Shown here: piece after piece, positions 16,706-20,365 of the stretch
How positions within the stretch are numbered: the stretch's first letter is position 1
Layout of the letters: each line of letters opens with the position of its first letter
Assembly (NCBI GenBank): GCA_003695085.1
Contig: RFIV01000337.1
Span: 1-20,365 of the forward strand
DNA from: Gammaproteobacteria bacterium
GTDB taxonomy: Bacteria > Pseudomonadota > Gammaproteobacteria > Pseudomonadales > Oleiphilaceae
Direction: 5' to 3'
Length of the DNA stretch: 20,365 bases
The notes under the pieces: model-generated
What the model was told of the DNA's origin: nothing
Database searches by the model: none
The model's input: the letters and a program-made list of their open reading frames with translations, nothing else
Made by a program: the position numbers and the translations under genes

Positions 16706-17413
16706 GTGACAACTCATTCCCAATGCCAAAAGCAGCCTGACCGAACAGTCCGATCCGTCCGGTGGCTGATCCAGGCAACCGCGATCTGGGTGGTGCTTGC
16801 AGCGGCAGCACTGCAGCTTTCAGATGACTTGCTGATGGCGGTCGAAAAACAGTATGGGGAGAAGGCACGCCTGCGCCTGCTCTACTGGGAAAAAATACTC
16901 AACCTGCCCCCTGACACGCCTGAAACGGACAAGCTGCGCAAGGTCAACCTGTTCTTCAACCGGGCACAGTTTGTGTCGGACATCGAACACTGGGGCAAAG
17001 CGGATTACTGGGCCACTCCGGTTGAACTTCTGACCACCAATGGCGGGGATTGCGAAGACTTCTCGCTGGCCAAGTACTTTACCTTGCGCAATCTCGGTAT
17101 CCCGGACGGAAAGCTGCGGGTCACCTACGTCAAGGCACTGAGTCTGAACCAGGCCCACATGGTTCTGGCCTATTACCCGACACCCGATGCGGATCCGCTG
17201 ATACTCGACAACCTGACCAATGAGATCAAACCGGCCAGCCAGCGGCCGGATCTTTACCCGGTATACAGTTTCAACGGCTCCGGGCTCTGGCTGTCACGCC
17301 AGAAAAGTCAGGGCCGCCTGGTGGGCACTGCAGACAAGCTCGATCAGTGGCGGCAGTTCAAGGCTCGCCTGAAAACCCAGCTTCTGAAACGCTCCAACCT
17401 GCTGGGCCTCTGA
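16706..17413 (+). CDS. LapG-like periplasmic transglutaminase-like cysteine protease (BTLCP family)
   Basis: Predicted periplasmic cysteine protease of 235 residues in the bacterial transglutaminase-like family (PF06035), whose known member LapG cleaves the N-terminus of large surface adhesins and releases biofilm cells under c-di-GMP control by LapD. An N-terminal hydrophobic segment (about 20-39) would export or anchor it. The catalytic triad is visible: Cys116 in NGGDCEDFSLAK, His151 in NQAHMVLAYY and Asp168 in LILDNLTNEI. YWATPVELLTTNGGDCEDF is the family core. The start is GTG at 16706; I see no better codon upstream of the signal. It follows gspC by 53 bases with no terminator visible. 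No lapD-like GGDEF/EAL gene or adhesin is in the window. The family call is firm; being the functional LapG is probable, not shown. Confidence 0.85.
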   Translation: MTTHSQCQKQPDRTVRSVRWLIQATAIWVVLAAAALQLSDDLLMAVEKQYGEKARLRLLYWEKILNLPPDTPETDKLRKVNLFFNRAQFVSDIEHWGKADYWATPVELLTTNGGDCEDFSLAKYFTLRNLGIPDGKLRVTYVKALSLNQAHMVLAYYPTPDADPLILDNLTNEIKPASQRPDLYPVYSFNGSGLWLSRQKSQGRLVGTADKLDQWRQFKARLKTQLLKRSNLLGL

Positions 17414-17555
17414 CGACCTCCCAAAATCCATCTGGATCACTGTTCAAGGCTCGCGGGCCTCATGGTTGGAATCACCCCTACATATTGACGTTTACGTAAA
17501 CGTCAACTTAAACTGATTGCAACGTCGCCCTGCGCAATGATTCAACGGAGGCCCC
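17414..17555. promoter_or_regulatory. promoter region of the liu operon
   Basis: The 142-base gap between the lapG-like gene and liuR. TTGACG (17485-17490) is a good -35 and coincides with the left end of the perfect palindrome. TAAACT (17509-17514), 18 bases on, is a 4/6 match to the -10. A long spacer filled by an operator dyad is the known MerR-family arrangement. GGAGG at 17547-17551 precedes the liuR TTG by 4 bases. The exact -10 is uncertain; the promoter location is well supported. Confidence 0.6.
17485..17506. promoter_or_regulatory. LiuR operator candidate, perfect 22-bp palindrome
   Basis: Two 11-base half-sites, TTGACGTTTAC and its exact reverse complement, abut with no spacer. 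The dyad is 49 bases upstream of the MerR-type regulator gene and overlaps the putative -35 element. MerR-family dimers bind such dyads, and LiuR is known to autoregulate liu operons, so this is very probably its site. A perfect 22-base match in GC-rich DNA is unlikely by chance. Confidence 0.8.
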
Positions 17556-17948
17556 TTGGCTTCAAAAACCTACACCATTCGTGATTTGGCCCGGGAATTC
17601 GACATCACGACACGTACCATTCGCTTTTATGAGTCAGAAGGCCTGTTGGCCCCGCGGCGTGAAGGACAGACGCGTATCTACTCGGAAAAGGACCGGGTGA
17701 ACCTCAAACTGGTTTTGCGTGGCAAGCGACTCGGTCTGACGCTGGCCGAATCCCGAGAGCTGATCGAGATGTATGACCCGGAACACGGAAACGTTGCCCA
17801 GCTTCAGCGACTGCTCGAGAAAATTTCAGAACGCAGAGTCATGCTCGAGCAGCAACTGGCTGATATCCGGCTCATGCAGACCGAGCTTGATGCAGCCGAA
17901 GAGCGCTGTCTCAACGCACTGCAGAAAGCCCGGCAAAAAGAATCATAA
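17556..17948 (+). CDS. liuR: MerR-family regulator of leucine/isovalerate catabolism, LiuR
   Basis: DNA-binding regulator of 130 residues. The N-terminal winged helix-turn-helix runs about 6-75: YTIRDLAREFDITTRTIRFYESEGLLAP, then REGQTRIYSEKDRVNLKLVLRGKRLGLTLAE. A dimerisation coiled coil follows at about 82-120, and a single Cys near 120 (EERCLNALQKA). There is no metal-binding cysteine set, so it is not a metal sensor of the MerR/CueR/SoxR kind. The adjacent isovaleryl-CoA dehydrogenase and methylcrotonyl-CoA carboxylase genes identify it as LiuR, known in gamma- and betaproteobacteria to repress liu genes until pathway intermediates accumulate. The start is TTG at 17556 after GGAGG. Its TAA stop shares one base with an in-frame ATG of the next gene (TAATG). 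Confidence 0.88.
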   Translation: MASKTYTIRDLAREFDITTRTIRFYESEGLLAPRREGQTRIYSEKDRVNLKLVLRGKRLGLTLAESRELIEMYDPEHGNVAQLQRLLEKISERRVMLEQQLADIRLMQTELDAAEERCLNALQKARQKES

Positions 17949-17968
17949 TGACAACAAACGAGGTCCGT

Positions 17969-19138
17969 ATGCCCCTTCACTACCCTACCCTCAACTTTGG
18001 CTTTGACGAACACCTTTCCATGCTTCGGGATCAGGTGCGTGATTTCGCGCAGTCGGAAATCGCACCGCTGGCCGCGCAGATTGATCAGGAGAACCAGTTC
18101 CCTCCGTCCCTTTGGAGGAAGCTCGGAGACATGGGACTGCTCGGTATTACCGTCAGCGAAACCTGGGGCGGTGCCGGACTTGGATATCTGGCCCACGTGT
18201 TGGCCATGGAAGAAATCAGCCGGGCCTCCGCCGCGGTCGGCCTCAGTTACGGCGCCCATTCCAATCTTTGTGTCAACCAGATCTTCCGTAATGGAACCGA
18301 GGCACAGAAGGCGCGCTACTTGCCGAAGCTGATCAGCGGCGAGCACGTGGGCGCGCTGGCGATGTCGGAACCCAATGCCGGTAGCGATGTCGTTTCCATG
18401 CGATTGAGGGCCGAGAAACGGGGGGATCGCTATGTTCTGAACGGAACAAAAATGTGGATCACCAACGGCCCGGATGCCCATACGTACGTAATCTATGCGA
18501 AGACGCAACCCGACGCCGGGCCTCACGGGATTACCGCGTTCATCGTGGAGCGGGATTTCAAGGGCTTTTCCCGGGGAAGCAAGCTGGACAAGCTGGGCAT
18601 GCGTGGATCCAACACTTGCGAGCTGATATTCGAGGATTGCGAAGTCCCCGAAGAAAATGTGCTCGGAGGTGAAAACCAAGGTGTGCGTGTGCTCATGAGC
18701 GGCCTGGATTATGAACGCGTCGTGCTATCCGGTGGCCCGACAGGCATCATGCAGGCCTGTCTGGATGTCGTCTTGCCCTATGTTCATGAACGCCAGCAAT
18801 TCGGCCAGCCCATTGGCCAGTTTCAGCTGATTCAGGGCAAGCTGGCGGACATGTACACCCACCTCAATGCCTGCCGCGCATACCTGTATGCGGTAGCCGC
18901 GGCTTGCGACCGGGGTGAAACTACACGCAAGGATGCTGCAGGCGTCATCCTGTACTGTGCGGAAAGGGCCACCCAAATGGCGCTGGATGCCATTCAGATT
19001 CTGGGAGGCAACGGTTACATCAACGACTTTCCGACCGGGCGGTTGCTCCGTGATGCCAAGCTGTATGAAATCGGTGCCGGAACGTCTGAAATCCGCCGAA
19101 TGCTGATCGCACGAGAACTCTTCAACGAGACGGCCTGA
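17969..19138 (+). CDS. liuA: isovaleryl-CoA dehydrogenase
   Basis: FAD-dependent acyl-CoA dehydrogenase, 389 residues from this start, oxidising isovaleryl-CoA to 3-methylcrotonyl-CoA in leucine breakdown and passing electrons to ETF. Acyl-CoA dehydrogenase signatures are present: AMSEPNAGSDVVSMRLRAEK, GTKMWITNGPDAHTYVIYAK and QILGGNGYINDFPTGRLLRDAKLYEIGAGTSEIRR. The catalytic base is Glu249 in GLDYERVVLSGGP, the internal position that marks isovaleryl-CoA dehydrogenases apart from short- and medium-chain enzymes with a C-terminal base. An in-frame ATG at 17948 would add seven residues and overlap the liuR stop. I prefer 17969 because AACGAGG lies 5 bases upstream and the protein then starts near the conserved YPTLNF, as in Pseudomonas LiuA. 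Confidence 0.93.
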   Translation: MPLHYPTLNFGFDEHLSMLRDQVRDFAQSEIAPLAAQIDQENQFPPSLWRKLGDMGLLGITVSETWGGAGLGYLAHVLAMEEISRASAAVGLSYGAHSNLCVNQIFRNGTEAQKARYLPKLISGEHVGALAMSEPNAGSDVVSMRLRAEKRGDRYVLNGTKMWITNGPDAHTYVIYAKTQPDAGPHGITAFIVERDFKGFSRGSKLDKLGMRGSNTCELIFEDCEVPEENVLGGENQGVRVLMSGLDYERVVLSGGPTGIMQACLDVVLPYVHERQQFGQPIGQFQLIQGKLADMYTHLNACRAYLYAVAAACDRGETTRKDAAGVILYCAERATQMALDAIQILGGNGYINDFPTGRLLRDAKLYEIGAGTSEIRRMLIARELFNETA

Positions 19139-19145
19139 GGTCATC

Positions 19146-20365
19146 ATGATACTGCAAAGCCAACTGGACACGGCGTCTGAAACGTTTCGCTCTCAGGCCG
19201 CGCATATGCAAACGCTGATTGAAACCTGGCGGGACCGTATGCGCCAGGTCCAACTCGGCGGCGGCGAGGCTGCACAACAGAAGTACCGTGACCGAGGCAA
19301 GCTTCCGCCGAGGGAGCGCATCGCAAGATTGCTTGATCCCGGTTCCCCCTTTCTGGAGGTGGCACCGCTGGCAGCCTGGGACGTCTATCCCGACTATGTC
19401 CCGGCAGCAGGCATCATTGCAGGCATCGGCAGGATTCACGGGCGCGATTGCATGGTGGTGGCCAATGACTTTACGGTCAAGGGCGGCACGTACTATCCGT
19501 TGACGGTCAAGAAGCACATACGCGCCCAAACCATCGCCGAGGAAAACCGGCTGCCTTGTGTGTACCTGGTAGACTCGGGTGGCGCCAACCTGCCACGTCA
19601 GGATGAGGTGTTCCCGGACAAGGAGGACTTCGGGCACATTTTCTATCGTCAGGCCCGCATGTCAGCGGCCGGCATTCCGCAGATTGCCGTTGTTCTCGGA
19701 CTGTGCACGGCCGGCGGTGCCTATGTACCCGCCATGGCGGACGAAGCCATCATGGTGGCGCATCAAAGCTCCATCTTTCTGGCGGGGCCTCCGCTCGTCA
19801 AGGCCGCCACGGGCGAAGATGTGTCTGCAGAAGACCTGGGCGGCGCAGAGGTTCATTGTGCGCACTCCGGCGTGGCCGATCACTACACACGGGATGAGTA
19901 TCAGGCGCTCGCGCGTGCACGCGATGTCGTGAAACGGCTGAATACCGGACCTTCGCCCTCGCTGCCCGGCGGCCCAGCCCCACGCTATCCTGCAGAAGAG
20001 CTGCGGGGCGTCCTGCCAGTGTCCGCAAAGACGCCATTCGATATCCGTGAGGTCATTGCCCGAATCGTGGACAATTCGGAGCTGGATGAATTCAAGGCCC
20101 GCTATGGCACGACACTGGTGTGTGGCTTTGCCGAAATCGAGGGGCAACCTGTTGGCATCCTGGCCAACAATGGCATTCTGTTTTCCGAGTCGGCACTCAA
20201 GGGCGCACATTTCGTGGAGCTGTGCTGCCAACGCAAGATTCCTCTGATTTTCCTGCAAAACATTACCGGTTTCATGGTCGGCCCCAAGTACGAAGCAGAA
20301 GGCATTGCCAAGCATGGGGCAAAGTTGGTGCATGCCGTTGCCTGTGCCAATGTTCCCAAATTCAC
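19146..20365 (+). CDS. liuB: methylcrotonyl-CoA carboxylase beta (carboxyltransferase) subunit, cut by window end
   Basis: Carboxyltransferase subunit of the biotin enzyme that carboxylates 3-methylcrotonyl-CoA, the next step after isovaleryl-CoA dehydrogenase. Only 406 residues are inside the window; the family is about 535 long, so the C-terminal quarter is missing. The N-terminal half carries KYRDRGKLPPRERIARLLDPGSPFLE, VANDFTVKGGTYYPLTVKKH and YLVDSGGANLPRQDEVFPD. The oxyanion region GLCTAGGAYVPAMADEAIMV follows. The second half starts with FDIREVIARIVDNSELDEFK and LIFLQNITGFMVG, all matching the family. The ATG at 19146 has GAGG (19137-19140) 5 bases upstream, overlapping the liuA stop codon, so the two are coupled. 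A geranyl-CoA carboxylase subunit (AtuC) is a close relative, but the liuR-liuA context favours LiuB. Confidence 0.93.
   Translation, partial: MILQSQLDTASETFRSQAAHMQTLIETWRDRMRQVQLGGGEAAQQKYRDRGKLPPRERIARLLDPGSPFLEVAPLAAWDVYPDYVPAAGIIAGIGRIHGRDCMVVANDFTVKGGTYYPLTVKKHIRAQTIAEENRLPCVYLVDSGGANLPRQDEVFPDKEDFGHIFYRQARMSAAGIPQIAVVLGLCTAGGAYVPAMADEAIMVAHQSSIFLAGPPLVKAATGEDVSAEDLGGAEVHCAHSGVADHYTRDEYQALARARDVVKRLNTGPSPSLPGGPAPRYPAEELRGVLPVSAKTPFDIREVIARIVDNSELDEFKARYGTTLVCGFAEIEGQPVGILANNGILFSESALKGAHFVELCCQRKIPLIFLQNITGFMVGPKYEAEGIAKHGAKLVHAVACANVPKF

Noticed and set aside
17425..17445. short inverted repeat ATCCA/TGGAT after the lapG-like gene
   Set aside because: Only five pairs with a 2-base loop and no T-tract; not credible as a terminator.
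17804..18679. 291-residue minus-strand open frame antisense to liuR and liuA
   Set aside because: Spans the junction of two well-supported plus-strand genes and shows no family motif.
19662..20333. 223-residue minus-strand open frame antisense to liuB
   Set aside because: liuB has strong family motifs across the whole stretch; the antisense frame has none.

Overview
The window looks like a gammaproteobacterial chromosome segment, about 57-60% GC by eye and densely coded. It resembles Marinobacter or Pseudomonadales-type genomes. That placement is inferred from the xcp-like type II secretion layout (gspC divergent from gspE-M), the bacterial-type GorA and the liuR-liuA-liuB order; no rRNA or other taxonomic marker is present. 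I see no insertion sequence, integrase, phage gene, CRISPR array or tRNA.

Layout. (1) Positions 1-161 carry no gene I can support but hold a 16-bp AT-rich palindrome. (2) A leucine-carboxyl-methyltransferase-like protein (minus strand) faces away from a three-gene plus-strand cassette at 1132-6259. The cassette encodes a TonB-dependent outer-membrane receptor, a periplasmic ABC_sub_bind-type binding protein and an inner-membrane hybrid histidine kinase. The genes overlap end to end. The kinase keeps its phospho-acceptor His and an intact receiver domain, but its ATP-binding domain has lost the N, G1 and G2 signature residues. (3) The minus strand then holds gorA (glutathione reductase) and a GNAT acetyltransferase, translationally coupled, downstream of the T2SS operon. 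(4) gspE-F-G-H-I-J-K-L-M (15753 down to 8279) encodes the ATPase, platform, major and minor pseudopilins and assembly proteins of a type II secretion system. (5) Divergent from gspE are gspC (plus strand) and a LapG-like periplasmic cysteine protease. The secretin gene gspD, which follows gspC in the xcp arrangement, is absent. (6) The right end starts a leucine/isovalerate catabolic operon: a LiuR-type MerR regulator behind a perfect 22-bp palindrome, then isovaleryl-CoA dehydrogenase and methylcrotonyl-CoA carboxylase beta subunit (cut by the window end).

How the parts may work together. The T2SS genes supply most of one secretion machine but need GspD and the prepilin peptidase from elsewhere. 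The liu genes oxidise and then carboxylate the branched-chain acyl-CoA formed from leucine. The TonB receptor, binding protein and degenerate hybrid kinase look like one trans-envelope sensing unit with a protein at each layer (outer membrane, periplasm, inner membrane). Its ligand and output are unknown, and it is the best candidate here for an undescribed system.
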